A stretch of 46,282 bases of DNA from Intestinimonas butyriciproducens. Lineage in GTDB: Bacteria; Bacillota; Clostridia; Oscillospirales; Butyricicoccaceae. The notes beneath the pieces were generated by a model. The model worked only from the letters and a program-made list of their open reading frames with translations. It searched no databases and was not told the origin of the DNA. Of the stretch, positions 17,667 through 25,585 are shown one piece after another. Position numbers and translations under genes: made by a program. The stretch is taken from NCBI RefSeq assembly GCF_016901775.1, contig NZ_JACJKW010000020.1, positions 1 through 46,282 on the forward strand, in the 5' to 3' direction. The first letter of the stretch is position 1. Every line of letters starts with the position of its first letter.

Positions 17667-18425
17667 ATGGCGGCAAAGAACCGGGACAAACTGCGGCAAA
17701 TGGCTGAAAAAAATGAGATCCTTTTCCGGGACAAAGCCTGTCCCCGCTGCGGCAGCCGTCTGGCTGTCTGCCTCAAACCCCAAGGGGCCGATGCATTTCC
17801 CTATCTCAACCTGGGGGATCCCCAGGCTGAAACGGCATATTATTGCCCCATCTGCCGGGCTTATCACAGCACCGACGGCACCTTCTCCCCCTATGCGCAG
17901 CCCCCTTCCTCTCCTTTTGCCGGAGATGGAAAGCGGTATCCTTTCACCCGGGCCTTTGTTCGGGATCGGGTCAGCCGCGTGCTCTTCATCCAGGGGATCG
18001 GCGCCCTGTGTGTTCTCCCCCTGCTGATCCATATGCTGCGGGCCACTTTGCAGGGCTTCTCCCTGTTTAACTGGGCGGGGACCCTCTTTTGTGCCATGGC
18101 CCTTTTTGTGCTTCTTTATTTCTTCTCTTATTATTTCCGCCTGCTGGGCGTCTGCCGCCGCTCCTTTTTCGAGTTGGGAGAAAAAGGCGTTATTTTCTGT
18201 GACGGCATCGCTTCCCACTATATGCCCTGGGAGGATTTCCGCCTGGCCGAAGCCATCCCTGGCCAGGACGGCACAGAAGAAAGCTATATTTTTGACACGG
18301 CCACCCGCAGCTTTGTGCTGAACCAGAACCTGGAAAATCACAAAGAAGCTGCCCTGCGCATCGCCCACCGTCTGCGGGATACCGATGTTCCTATGAATCC
18401 CCGTTTGCTCCACTTAATTTATTGA
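17667..18425 (+). CDS. Zinc-ribbon membrane protein of unknown function
   Basis: I do not recognise the family. The 252-aa product starts at ATG 17667 behind AAGGGAGGG. Residues about 25-70 carry two knuckles (CPRCG near 26 and CPIC near 60), which would bind one zinc. Two adjacent membrane segments lie at about 108-128 and 136-158 (FIQGIGALCVLPLLIHML and AGTLFCAMALFVLLYFFSYYF). A soluble C-terminal part follows with a PH-like strand pattern (ELGEKGVIFCDG, MPWEDFRLAE, TRSFVLNQNL). The gene lies about 50 nt before the M20 amidohydrolase and may be co-transcribed with it. Confidence 0.8.
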   Translation: MAAKNRDKLRQMAEKNEILFRDKACPRCGSRLAVCLKPQGADAFPYLNLGDPQAETAYYCPICRAYHSTDGTFSPYAQPPSSPFAGDGKRYPFTRAFVRDRVSRVLFIQGIGALCVLPLLIHMLRATLQGFSLFNWAGTLFCAMALFVLLYFFSYYFRLLGVCRRSFFELGEKGVIFCDGIASHYMPWEDFRLAEAIPGQDGTEESYIFDTATRSFVLNQNLENHKEAALRIAHRLRDTDVPMNPRLLHLIY

Positions 18426-18473
18426 CCGGCTTATCCATTTTCTTTATATATTATGATAAAGGAGCGATCCAAC

Positions 18474-19895
18474 ATGAACAAAAAAGAGTTCGTCTGCCAG
18501 GCCATCCAGGAAAAACAGCAGTTTTTCAATGCTGTCAGCGATGAAGTCTGGGGTTATGCCGAAGCGGGCATGAAAGAATACCAGTCGGCAGAATGCCTGG
18601 AAAAAGCCGCCCGGGAACTGGGCTTTTCGGTGGAAACCGGCCTTTCCGGCATCCCCACCGCTTTTGTGGCCTCCTGGGGCAGCGGCAAACCGGTGATCGC
18701 CTATCTGGGTGAATACGATGCCCTTCCCGGCCTGAGCCAGAAGGCCGCCTGCCCGGTGAAGGACGAGCTCTCCCCTGGCGCCTATGGCCATGGCTGCGGC
18801 CATAATTGCCTGGGCACCGCTGCTCTGGCTGCTGCTTGGGCCGCCAAAGAGTTTATGGAGAAAAATCACCTTTCGGGCACCATCCGCTATTATGGCTGCC
18901 CCGGTGAGGAATACGGCAGCGCCAAGGCCTTCATGGCCCGCGACGGCCTGTTCGACGATGTGGACGCCTGCTTTACCTGGCATCCCGGCACCACCAACAA
19001 TGTATGGCTGTGCAGCAGTCTGGCCAATCTCAGCGTCTTTTTCCGCTTCAAGGGCCGCACTTCCCACGCTGCCTCCACCCCCTTCCTGGGCCGCTCCGCT
19101 CTGGACGCCTGCGAGCTGATGAGCATGGGCGTCAACTATCTGCGTGAGCACATCATTCCCGAAGCCCGGGTTCACTATGCCTATGTGGATGTGGGAGGCA
19201 TCGCCCCCAATGTGGTGCAAGATCATGCGGCCGTCCACTATTTCATCCGTGCGCCCCGAGTATATCAGATGATGGAAATCTACGAGCGGGTGTGTGATGT
19301 GGCCCGGGGCGCCGCGCTGATGACCGGCACCCAGCTGGAGATCCAGATCCACGAAGGCCTGAGCGATTTCCTTCCCAACCCCTCTCTCACCAAACTGATG
19401 TACCAGGCTCTCACCGAAGTGGGCGCTCCCCAGTTTGACGAAGAAGACCGGAAGCTGGCTTCGGCCATCCGGGAGACCCTTTCCCCCGATCAGCTGAAGA
19501 GTTATGCCGAGAAATATGCCGGTGTGCCTGAAATGCAGCAGCTGATAAAGGAGAACGCCGTTTTGTGCGATGTGGTACTGCCCTTCATTCCGGAAAGCTC
19601 CCCCATGGGCGGCTCCACCGATGTGGGCGACGCCAGTTACTGTGCCCCCACCGCCCAGATCAACATGTGCACCGAGGCCATGGGCACTCCCGGCCATACC
19701 TGGCAGGTGACCGCCCAGTCCTGCTCTTCCATTGCCCACAAGGGCACCATCAAAGCCGCTCAGGTGATGGCCCTCTCCGGCCTGTATGCTCTGGAAGATC
19801 CCCAGCTTCTGAAAAAGGCCAAGGAAGAGCTTCTCCAGCAAAACGGCGGCGGTTATCGCTGCCCCATGCCCCCGGAGATCATGCCCACCCTGTAA
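18474..19895 (+). CDS. M20-family amidohydrolase, AbgB-like
   Basis: A 473-aa metal-dependent amidohydrolase similar to AbgB, the subunit of p-aminobenzoyl-glutamate hydrolase. Metal-site motifs are visible: YLGEYDALPGLSQ, GHGCGHNCLG (His and Asn region), CPGEEYGSAKAFM (catalytic Glu and metal ligand), and a C-terminal GGSTDVGDASY block. The dimerisation domain lies between about 195 and 310. I chose ATG 18474 because AAAGGAG lies just upstream; an upstream in-frame ATG at 18453 has no such site. Substrate is inferred only from family resemblance; other N-acyl amino acid or peptide substrates are possible. Confidence 0.9.
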   Translation: MNKKEFVCQAIQEKQQFFNAVSDEVWGYAEAGMKEYQSAECLEKAARELGFSVETGLSGIPTAFVASWGSGKPVIAYLGEYDALPGLSQKAACPVKDELSPGAYGHGCGHNCLGTAALAAAWAAKEFMEKNHLSGTIRYYGCPGEEYGSAKAFMARDGLFDDVDACFTWHPGTTNNVWLCSSLANLSVFFRFKGRTSHAASTPFLGRSALDACELMSMGVNYLREHIIPEARVHYAYVDVGGIAPNVVQDHAAVHYFIRAPRVYQMMEIYERVCDVARGAALMTGTQLEIQIHEGLSDFLPNPSLTKLMYQALTEVGAPQFDEEDRKLASAIRETLSPDQLKSYAEKYAGVPEMQQLIKENAVLCDVVLPFIPESSPMGGSTDVGDASYCAPTAQINMCTEAMGTPGHTWQVTAQSCSSIAHKGTIKAAQVMALSGLYALEDPQLLKKAKEELLQQNGGGYRCPMPPEIMPTL

Positions 19896-19915
19896 GCCGG
19901 GTATTTTCAAACAGC

Positions 19916-19951
19916 AAAACACCCCTTCTGCTCTGACAGAAGGGGTGTTTT
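19916..19951. terminator. Bidirectional intrinsic terminator
   Basis: A 15-bp perfect stem (AAAACACCCCTTCTG / CAGAAGGGGTGTTTT, loop CTCTGA) lies between the convergent M20 gene and the TIGR04076 gene, with A/T runs on both sides. Confidence 0.92.
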
Positions 19952-19956
19952 CTCAT

Positions 19957-20220
19957 TTATTTTTCTATTTTCTCTATTTTGAACACATTGATCACATCGG
20001 CATCGGGGCAGCAGAACACCGCCGTTCCCTCCGGCTGACCGGGAATCGCGCCGCCATAGCGAAGAATGTCCACATAAGGAAAAGCCACATGCATGGCCAT
20101 GGGACAAAGCTCACCCCGCTGGGTATCAAAATCAAAAGTATCCCCCACCCGGTGCCCCCGATGGCATCCATGAGGCCCTTTTCTCTCAATGAGAGTCAAA
20201 CGAATTTTGGGTTTCGCCAT
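19957..20220 (-). CDS. TIGR04076 family protein
   Basis: An 87-aa protein matching the TIGR04076 family of small proteins, often found near redox enzymes in anaerobes; their role is not established. Visible are the KPKIRLTLIERKGPHGCHRGHRVGDTFDFD start, and conserved Cys residues: CHRGH near 19, CPMAMH near 40, and a CCPD motif near 71. The Cys and His content suggests a metal or redox role, but this is inference. It follows the HxlR gene by 19 nt on the same strand. Confidence 0.85.
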   Translation of the reverse strand: MAKPKIRLTLIERKGPHGCHRGHRVGDTFDFDTQRGELCPMAMHVAFPYVDILRYGGAIPGQPEGTAVFCCPDADVINVFKIEKIEK

Positions 20221-20239
20221 AAGGCTTTCCTCCTTTTGC

Positions 20240-20599
20240 TCACAATCTGTTTTGTTCGCCCCAATCGCACATCTGATCCAAAATGGGGATGAGGGATCTT
20301 CCTCGTTCGGTCAGGCTGTATTCCACCTTTGGGGGAATCTGGGGATATTCCTCCCGATGGACCAGCCCATCGGCCTCCAGCTCCTTCAATGTGGCGCTGA
20401 GGGTTTTATAAGAAATCCCCCCGATGTATTTTTTCATTTCATTGAAACGAACCACCTGAAAGCACATCAGGGTGTACAGGATGGTCATTTTGTATTTGCC
20501 GTTGATCAGCGACAAAGTGTAGCTGAAACCGGTGTCGGCCAGGTTGGCATTGGCAATACAGGTTTTGTATTCTTCTTTTTCCTTCATCTCAAACCACAC
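20240..20599 (-). CDS. HxlR-family winged-helix transcriptional regulator
   Basis: A 119-aa DNA-binding protein of the HxlR/DUF24 group, usually sensors of electrophile, oxidative or redox stress. The winged helix is clear: LINGKYKMTILYTLM, RFNEMKKYIGGISYKTLSATLKELEADGLVHREEY (recognition helix), and YSLTERGRSLIPIL. A Cys near residue 14 (YKTCIANANL) is in the position of the redox-sensing Cys of relatives such as HypR and YodB. Start may be GTG 20599 or ATG 20587; neither has a strong SD. It is divergent from two flavodoxin-fold reductases, and an inverted repeat lies between them. Confidence 0.9.
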   Translation of the reverse strand: MWFEMKEKEEYKTCIANANLADTGFSYTLSLINGKYKMTILYTLMCFQVVRFNEMKKYIGGISYKTLSATLKELEADGLVHREEYPQIPPKVEYSLTERGRSLIPILDQMCDWGEQNRL

Positions 20600-20611
20600 T
20601 TTCTTTTGGGT

Positions 20612-20638
20612 AAGTATCGCACCAGAATGTGCGTACTT
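20612..20638. promoter_or_regulatory. Candidate HxlR operator
   Basis: Inverted repeat AAGTA(T)CGCAC, spacer CAGAAT, GTGCGTACTT between the divergent regulator and reductase genes. The left arm has one extra T relative to perfect symmetry. It overlaps the likely promoter of the rightward genes (TATGAT near 20658), so binding there would repress transcription. Confidence 0.65.
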
Positions 20639-20717
20639 GTTCTTTGCGCAATTCTTGCTATGATTGTATTATCCCACCTGGGAAAAGTCAACCCCAAGCA
20701 AACAAGGAGGAACCTGT

Positions 20718-21263
20718 ATGAGCAAGAAAGTGGTTGTCATCACCGGAAGTCCCCGGAAAAACGGAAACAGTTTTGCCATGACCGACAGCTTTATCCAAGC
20801 GGCCCGGGCAAAAGGGCACTCCGTTACCCGCTTTGATGCGGCCATGATGCAGATCGGCGGCTGCCGCGCCTGCGAGACCTGTTTTTCCACCGGAAAAGCC
20901 TGCACCTTTGACGACGACTTCAACAAAATCGCCCCGGCCATTCTGCAGGCCGATGCCATTGTTTTTACCATGCCGGTTTACTGGTATTCCATCCCCGCCC
21001 AGATCAAAGGGGTGATTGACCGGATCTATTCCCTGGTGGTGGGTGGAAAGGACATTTCCGGCAAAGAATGCGCCCTCATCGCCTGCTGTGAAGAGGAGGA
21101 CCTGTCCGTGCTGGATGGGGTACGCATTCCTATGGAACGCACAGCAGCTCTGAACAAATGGACCATGGTGGGCGAAGTGCTGGTGCCCGGCGTGCTGAAG
21201 CCCGGGGACATCCTGAAAACAGACGGCTGTGAGAGAGCGGCCGCCCTGGCCGAAAAAATCTGA
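20718..21263 (+). CDS. Flavodoxin-family NAD(P)H-dependent FMN oxidoreductase (copy 1)
   Basis: A 181-aa protein with the flavodoxin-like fold of the NADPH-dependent FMN reductase family (iron-sulfur flavoprotein relatives). The phosphate-binding loop GSPRKNGNS is near residue 10, a Cys pair CRACETC lies near 48-54 with another Cys near 61, and the flavin-contact segment MPVYWYSIPAQIKGVIDR is near 84-101. ATG 20718 has a perfect AAGGAGG upstream. The next gene is a paralogue 17 nt downstream. Likely controlled by the divergent HxlR regulator. Substrate is unknown; quinones or electrophiles would fit the regulator. Confidence 0.9.
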   Translation: MSKKVVVITGSPRKNGNSFAMTDSFIQAARAKGHSVTRFDAAMMQIGGCRACETCFSTGKACTFDDDFNKIAPAILQADAIVFTMPVYWYSIPAQIKGVIDRIYSLVVGGKDISGKECALIACCEEEDLSVLDGVRIPMERTAALNKWTMVGEVLVPGVLKPGDILKTDGCERAAALAEKI

Positions 21264-21280
21264 GAAAGGCGGAAGGAAAC

Positions 21281-21832
21281 ATGGGAAAGAATATCATCAT
21301 TTTAAACGGCAGTCCCCGAAGAAACGGCAACACCTCTGCTCTGGTGGAAAAGTTTACCCAGGGGGCCCGGAAAGCCGGGCACACTGTTTCCGAATTTTTC
21401 CTGGGCGACATGAACATCCATGGATGCAAAGGCTGTCTCAGCGGACATAGCAGCCGCCCCTGCCCCTGTGTCCAAAAGGATGATATGGATCGGATCTATC
21501 CGGCTATGCGCACCTGTGATGTGATGGTGCTGGCCTCACCGCTGTATTATTGGAATTTCAGCGGGCAGCTGCGCACCGCCATGGACCGGCTGTTCGCTCT
21601 GGAAGAACACGACGGTAATTTTCTGCGGGGGCACAACCGGGCCTGTGCACTTCTGATGGCGGCCGAGGGCCATGGGTTTGAAGATGCGCTGACCTACTAC
21701 CAACACCTGCTGGAACACCTCCGTTGGACCGATCTGGGCCATGTGCTGGCCGGCGGCAATATGGATGTGGGGGACATCACCGGCAAGCCGGAACTGGAAC
21801 AAGCCTATGCCCTGGGCCAATCCATTGCATAA
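21281..21832 (+). CDS. Flavodoxin-family NAD(P)H-dependent FMN oxidoreductase (copy 2)
   Basis: A 183-aa paralogue of the upstream gene, with GSPRRNGNT near residue 10, a Cys cluster (CKGC near 48 and CPC near 60), and SPLYYWNFSGQLRTAMDR near 86-103. It is in the same operon with a 17-nt gap. The two proteins share their fold and Cys spacing but differ in the C-terminal half, so they may act on different substrates or as a pair. The transcript appears to end at a terminator hairpin just downstream that has been duplicated by an insertion. Confidence 0.9.
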   Translation: MGKNIIILNGSPRRNGNTSALVEKFTQGARKAGHTVSEFFLGDMNIHGCKGCLSGHSSRPCPCVQKDDMDRIYPAMRTCDVMVLASPLYYWNFSGQLRTAMDRLFALEEHDGNFLRGHNRACALLMAAEGHGFEDALTYYQHLLEHLRWTDLGHVLAGGNMDVGDITGKPELEQAYALGQSIA

Positions 21833-21842
21833 AAAAGCTGAA

Positions 21843-21867
21843 AGGCCGGAGCGATATGCTCCGGCCT
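21843..21867 (+). repeat. Copy A of a 25-bp palindromic direct repeat (terminator-like stem)
   Basis: A 25-bp segment AGGCCGGAGC...GCTCCGGCCT is repeated exactly at 22051-22075. This copy lies right after the reductase gene but lacks the T run a terminator needs; the T run is found after copy B. The two copies look like one terminator hairpin split by an insertion. Confidence 0.9.
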
Positions 21868-21872
21868 GAGCG

Positions 21873-22045
21873 TGTCGAAAAAGTGGCTTAGGCCACTTTT
21901 TCGAGTTTTTGCAAGGGGCTGTATGCACGCCTTTGGCGCACACTTGCCCCTTGAGAAGTGCAAAAAGCCACGCACAGGTCGCGGCTTTTTGCGGATTTAT
22001 AGGGGTAGGGCGGACGACCCTTTTCGTTATATAGGTTTTTCGACA
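21873..22045. mobile_element. MITE-like palindromic element of about 173 bp
   Basis: The element has perfect 10-bp inverted ends (TGTCGAAAAA at 21873-21882 and TTTTTCGACA at 22036-22045) and is flanked by a 25-bp direct repeat. Inside are three further hairpins: 21875-21904 (TCGAAAAAGTGGC arms, 13 bp), 21913-21954 (CAAGGGGC arms with a GGCG inner stem), and 21959-21993 (GCAAAAAGCC arms). There is no ORF. It is probably a non-autonomous mobile element or a dispersed intergenic repeat. The exact ends and its transposase are unknown. Confidence 0.75.
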
Positions 22046-22050
22046 GTTTG

Positions 22051-22075
22051 AGGCCGGAGCGATATGCTCCGGCCT
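22051..22075 (+). terminator. Copy B of the 25-bp repeat, with the T run (probable displaced terminator)
   Basis: Same palindrome as at 21843-21867, followed by TTTTCC. It would have terminated the reductase operon before the insertion and may still do so after read-through of the element. Confidence 0.65.
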
Positions 22076-22081
22076 TTTCCT

Positions 22082-22945
22082 TTATTTTCCCAGAAACGCC
22101 AGCAGTTCTTCCTTTCTCTCCTGAAAATCCTTCAGCCCCAGATCGTACAAGGCCTGCTCGGCTTTTTCATCCATGGAATAAGTACTCACCCCGCTGTGCT
22201 GGCTGGGAGCAAACACAAAGGCTTTTCCCTCCCTTTCCAGCGCGAAAACCTCCTTGAAGTTTTCATTGTACACCCGGTGACGCCGGCGGATGGCATTGAC
22301 GATGTTGGGATATTTGCGGCAGGCCGTTCGGTACAACAGCCGCATACTCTGAGGTTTTTTCACATAATCCCGGCTCTTGGACAAAATGACCACCAACCGA
22401 CTGCACCCCTCTTCCAAAGCATGCCGCACGGGAATGGCATCGGTGAGCCCACCGTCAAAATAGGGTACGCCTCCCAGCTTTACCGGGTGGCAGGCCACAG
22501 GAATGGCACTGGAAGCCATGATCAGACGATAATCATCCTGCCCCACCATTTCCTTTCCAAAATATTCCGGTTTTCCCGTTTTTGCATTGGTGACCACCAC
22601 CTGATATTCCGCAGGATTTTTCAGCAGGGCCGGGTAATCCAGAGGGTCTTCTCCTGCAGCGCAGCTCAGTTTTCCATAAATGTACTGCATTCCAAACAGC
22701 TCGCCTGTTTTGACCACGCTTTTCAGTCCGAAATACTCCGGCGAATGGATATGGCGGGTAAAAAAGCGAAGGTTTCTTCCCTTCTGTCCTGCCAGATAGG
22801 AGGCCAGATTGCCCGAGCCTGCCGAAACACCGATGCAATAAGGAAAGGTGATTTTTGCATCCAGGAAAGCATCCAGGATTCCTGCGCTGTAGGCGCATTT
22901 CATGCCTCCCCCTTCCACTACAAGCCCGATTTTTTCTTCTTTCAT
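22082..22945 (-). CDS. Patatin-like phospholipase
   Basis: A 287-aa lipid acyl hydrolase. The oxyanion motif EGGGMKCAYSAGIL is at about 9-22, the nucleophile elbow GVSAGSGN near 38-45, and the catalytic Asp motif FDGGLTDAIP near 160. This is the Ser-Asp dyad of patatins, close to the YjjU-like bacterial group. I chose ATG 22945 because GGAGCG lies upstream and the longer reading frame would overlap the SLH gene. It lies 23 nt after the second SLH gene on the same strand and is probably co-transcribed with it. No signal peptide, so it acts inside the cell or at the membrane. Confidence 0.92.
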   Translation of the reverse strand: MKEEKIGLVVEGGGMKCAYSAGILDAFLDAKITFPYCIGVSAGSGNLASYLAGQKGRNLRFFTRHIHSPEYFGLKSVVKTGELFGMQYIYGKLSCAAGEDPLDYPALLKNPAEYQVVVTNAKTGKPEYFGKEMVGQDDYRLIMASSAIPVACHPVKLGGVPYFDGGLTDAIPVRHALEEGCSRLVVILSKSRDYVKKPQSMRLLYRTACRKYPNIVNAIRRRHRVYNENFKEVFALEREGKAFVFAPSQHSGVSTYSMDEKAEQALYDLGLKDFQERKEELLAFLGK

Positions 22946-22968
22946 ATACGCTCCTTCTTCTTTATGGA

Positions 22969-25428
22969 TCAATCGGTTTCTTCCACCATTGTATCTCCAT
23001 AACGAAGAATAAACAAGGCCGGCCCTTCTTCGGCCGCGATGCATTGCAAACCTTCTGTCTCCAGCAGATCGGCATCCAGCCAGATCACCGATGTGATCCA
23101 CTCAAAGCTCATATCCACTCCCGGCAAAGGCACGGTGCTGTATATCGCCACCGGCAATTCCCGTCGCCCCAGATTTTCCTGGCACCAATCCCCCAGGCCC
23201 TGGCTCCTGCCACAATCCACACGCAGAGTCTGGCCTTGGAAGGAAAGCAGTCCGGCAAAAGGTGTTTCTCCTTCTTTGTTCCACATTCCCTCCAGTACCT
23301 GCGTCTGCTCTTTTGTCAAATTGTCACTTTGGGCCGCAAAAAGCATCATTCCCTCTTCTCCAGGCAACAGTGCTCCCAGCTCATCACCGGTAAACAGCAG
23401 CTCTTTTTCCCATTGCTCCCGTTCCTCGCCGCAGGTCTCTTCCAGTATCAGCAGCAATTTTTCGTTCAAAGGCGGGCAATTCTCTCCGGTCAAAGTCCAC
23501 TGGAAGCATACCTCTCCTTTTTCCAGATGGCTGCTTTCCCACCGTCCGTATTCCTTCTGAGGATCCTGGGCAGAGACCAAGCGCAGAAGGCTTGTCTCCA
23601 CCGTTCCGCCCCGCTGGTAAGACAAAGTGATCTCCGGGCCTCTGTCTGTACCTTGTACCGTCAGATCCGGCGGTGTCATCCACTGAAACTCCGGTGTGCC
23701 CACACAAAGCTGATAGACCACCTCTTCTTCATTGTTCCAGCAAATGGTGATGGGAATCTGCTCCTCCAGGCTGCTGATGGGCACAAACACCGTAAGCCCT
23801 TGCTCCAGCTGGCTGTTTTCCACTTCCCAGCGGCGGATCATCCCCTGGTTTCCCTTCTCATAGGTCACATTCCCCTGGGAATCCTCCGGTGTATATCCCA
23901 TGGCCAGCAAGGTTTTGCTGCTCCAGCTCACCGTGGTGCTTCCCCCTTCTTCCAGTTCTCCCCCCGGCACAAAGTGCAAAGCCACCATGCCAAAGGGCAC
24001 CTGGGGATCTCTTCCTTCAAATGCTTCCCTGGTCTCCTGGGAGGGATATCCCCAGAGCAATTCTTCTTCGGTTCCCATTTCCAGTTGCAGCGTGTATACG
24101 CCCTCCGTCTCCTGGAGGGTAACGCCGGAAACAGGCTGACTGGTATGGCCACTCTCCAGTGAAATCTGATCCTGGGGCCACTTTTCAGGTTCTTCCGGCG
24201 GTATTACTTCCCCCTCATCTCCATCTTCCGACCCGCCTGATGATCCGCCTGACGGCCCGGAAGAACTTCCGCCGTTTCCTGCTCCCTGTGTATTGTCCGG
24301 TTTCTCCTCTTCAGGGGAGAATCCCTCTCCTTTTCCCGAAGTCACCAGACTGCCTTGTTCCAGCAGGGATTCCCCTGCCCATACATTCCCGGTTTCTGAC
24401 AGCACAATCACCTGTGTACCCGGCGTTCCCACATAGAGCCCTTTCCCATAGGCCCGCACCTGCTCCACTTGCCCAGTGCCTGCGATGGTCCCCTGGTCTC
24501 CCCGGCATTCCACGCACCGGATAAAGTTCCCAGGGGATGCCATCACTCCATTGTTTTTGCCCTGCATCTGCAGATTGCTCACCCATGCACCGTCAAGAAT
24601 CAACTGTACGCCGTCGCTCTCCAATTCCACCTGGGTGAAGAAACCGGACAACACGGCCATAGGCGCTCCCACTTTTACCTTTGTCGCACATCCCTTTTCT
24701 GCTTCCAGATGGATGCTGCGGGCGGTTTCCATCAAAAGAACCTGATCGGCCCAGGACACTCCCTTCATCGTCACCTGGCCGCTTCCCCTCACCACCAGCC
24801 GGCCATAGATCACCACATCCTGGAGGCATACCTGTCCACTGGCTCCTTCGGTGAGAATCAGATCTCCCATCACCACAAGCTGGGAGTAATTTCCGCTTTG
24901 GCTGATCAATGTATTGCCGTCCATCTGCCATCCCTGGCTCCCGGCAGTCAATCGCTGGGGCACCAGTTGAGCACCCATCTGAACAAATTCTCCCCTGGTG
25001 ATCGGCTCCTGATTCTCTTTCCCTTCGGCCGGATTCCGGTCAAGACAAAACAGCCGCTGGAAAATCAATCCGGCTTCCTCCCAGGTCAGCATCCCCTGGG
25101 GACGCAAATAACCTTCATAGCCCTGCATCGCCCCCATGGCCACGGCCCGGGCCATGTCCTTCCGGTACCAGCTGTCCTGCGGCACATCCACATATTCCTG
25201 CACTTCAGCTTCTTCCATGGCTCCAAAGGCCCGCACTACCACCGCCGCAGCCTCTGCCCTGGTGATGGGCCGATCCTCACTTTCGCTTTCCAGCAAAGTG
25301 AATACCGTTTCTTCCGGTTCTCCAGGCTCCGCCGCTTGCTCTCCCTCCTGGCCATGGATTGGAAGAGGCCATGGCAGGATACAAAAAATCAATGCACAAG
25401 CCCATAATTTTTTGATCCATTGTTTCAT
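22969..25428 (-). CDS. S-layer homology domain surface protein, smaller paralogue
   Basis: An 819-aa exported protein, starting at ATG 25428 (GAGGGATCGAG upstream) with a signal peptide (KQWIKKLWACALIFCILPWPLPIHG). Three SLH domains cover about 45-180 (ITRAEAAAVVVRAFG, YRKDMARAVAMGAMQGYEG, ITRGEFVQMGAQL). A beta-repeat region (about 185-370) shares the pattern GDLILTEGA-x-G-x-V-x-L-x-DV and RLVVRGSG with the larger paralogue. A Gly/Ser linker near 386-406 precedes a C-terminal domain I do not recognise. No sorting signal. The shared layout SLH3 plus beta-repeat plus Gly linker shows duplication with divergent C-termini. Confidence 0.9.
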   Translation of the reverse strand: MKQWIKKLWACALIFCILPWPLPIHGQEGEQAAEPGEPEETVFTLLESESEDRPITRAEAAAVVVRAFGAMEEAEVQEYVDVPQDSWYRKDMARAVAMGAMQGYEGYLRPQGMLTWEEAGLIFQRLFCLDRNPAEGKENQEPITRGEFVQMGAQLVPQRLTAGSQGWQMDGNTLISQSGNYSQLVVMGDLILTEGASGQVCLQDVVIYGRLVVRGSGQVTMKGVSWADQVLLMETARSIHLEAEKGCATKVKVGAPMAVLSGFFTQVELESDGVQLILDGAWVSNLQMQGKNNGVMASPGNFIRCVECRGDQGTIAGTGQVEQVRAYGKGLYVGTPGTQVIVLSETGNVWAGESLLEQGSLVTSGKGEGFSPEEEKPDNTQGAGNGGSSSGPSGGSSGGSEDGDEGEVIPPEEPEKWPQDQISLESGHTSQPVSGVTLQETEGVYTLQLEMGTEEELLWGYPSQETREAFEGRDPQVPFGMVALHFVPGGELEEGGSTTVSWSSKTLLAMGYTPEDSQGNVTYEKGNQGMIRRWEVENSQLEQGLTVFVPISSLEEQIPITICWNNEEEVVYQLCVGTPEFQWMTPPDLTVQGTDRGPEITLSYQRGGTVETSLLRLVSAQDPQKEYGRWESSHLEKGEVCFQWTLTGENCPPLNEKLLLILEETCGEEREQWEKELLFTGDELGALLPGEEGMMLFAAQSDNLTKEQTQVLEGMWNKEGETPFAGLLSFQGQTLRVDCGRSQGLGDWCQENLGRRELPVAIYSTVPLPGVDMSFEWITSVIWLDADLLETEGLQCIAAEEGPALFILRYGDTMVEETD

Positions 25429-25454
25429 CTCGATCCCTCTTTCTCTTTCTTTTT

Positions 25455-25477
25455 TTATCATTCCATTGGAATGATAA
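25455..25477. promoter_or_regulatory. Perfect 23-bp palindrome upstream of the smaller SLH gene
   Basis: Arms of 11 bp (TTATCATTCCA / TGGAATGATAA) around a single central base lie about 27 nt upstream of the ATG at 25428. It could be an operator or a hairpin in the leader. A specific regulator is not identified. Confidence 0.6.
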
Positions 25478-25539
25478 TCCAATCATATCATATATTGCCT
25501 GCTATATATCATCTTTTCTATTTTCTTTTTCAAAAAAAA

Positions 25540-25574
25540 TACCCCAAACCGAAATTTTCCAGTTTGGGGTAAAA
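25540..25574 (-). terminator. Intrinsic terminator after corA
   Basis: ACCCCAAAC and GTTTGGGGT arms (9 bp, loop about 12 nt) are followed on the minus strand by ATTTTTTTT. It lies just after the corA stop codon. Confidence 0.88.
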
Positions 25575-25585
25575 GCAAGTTTCCC

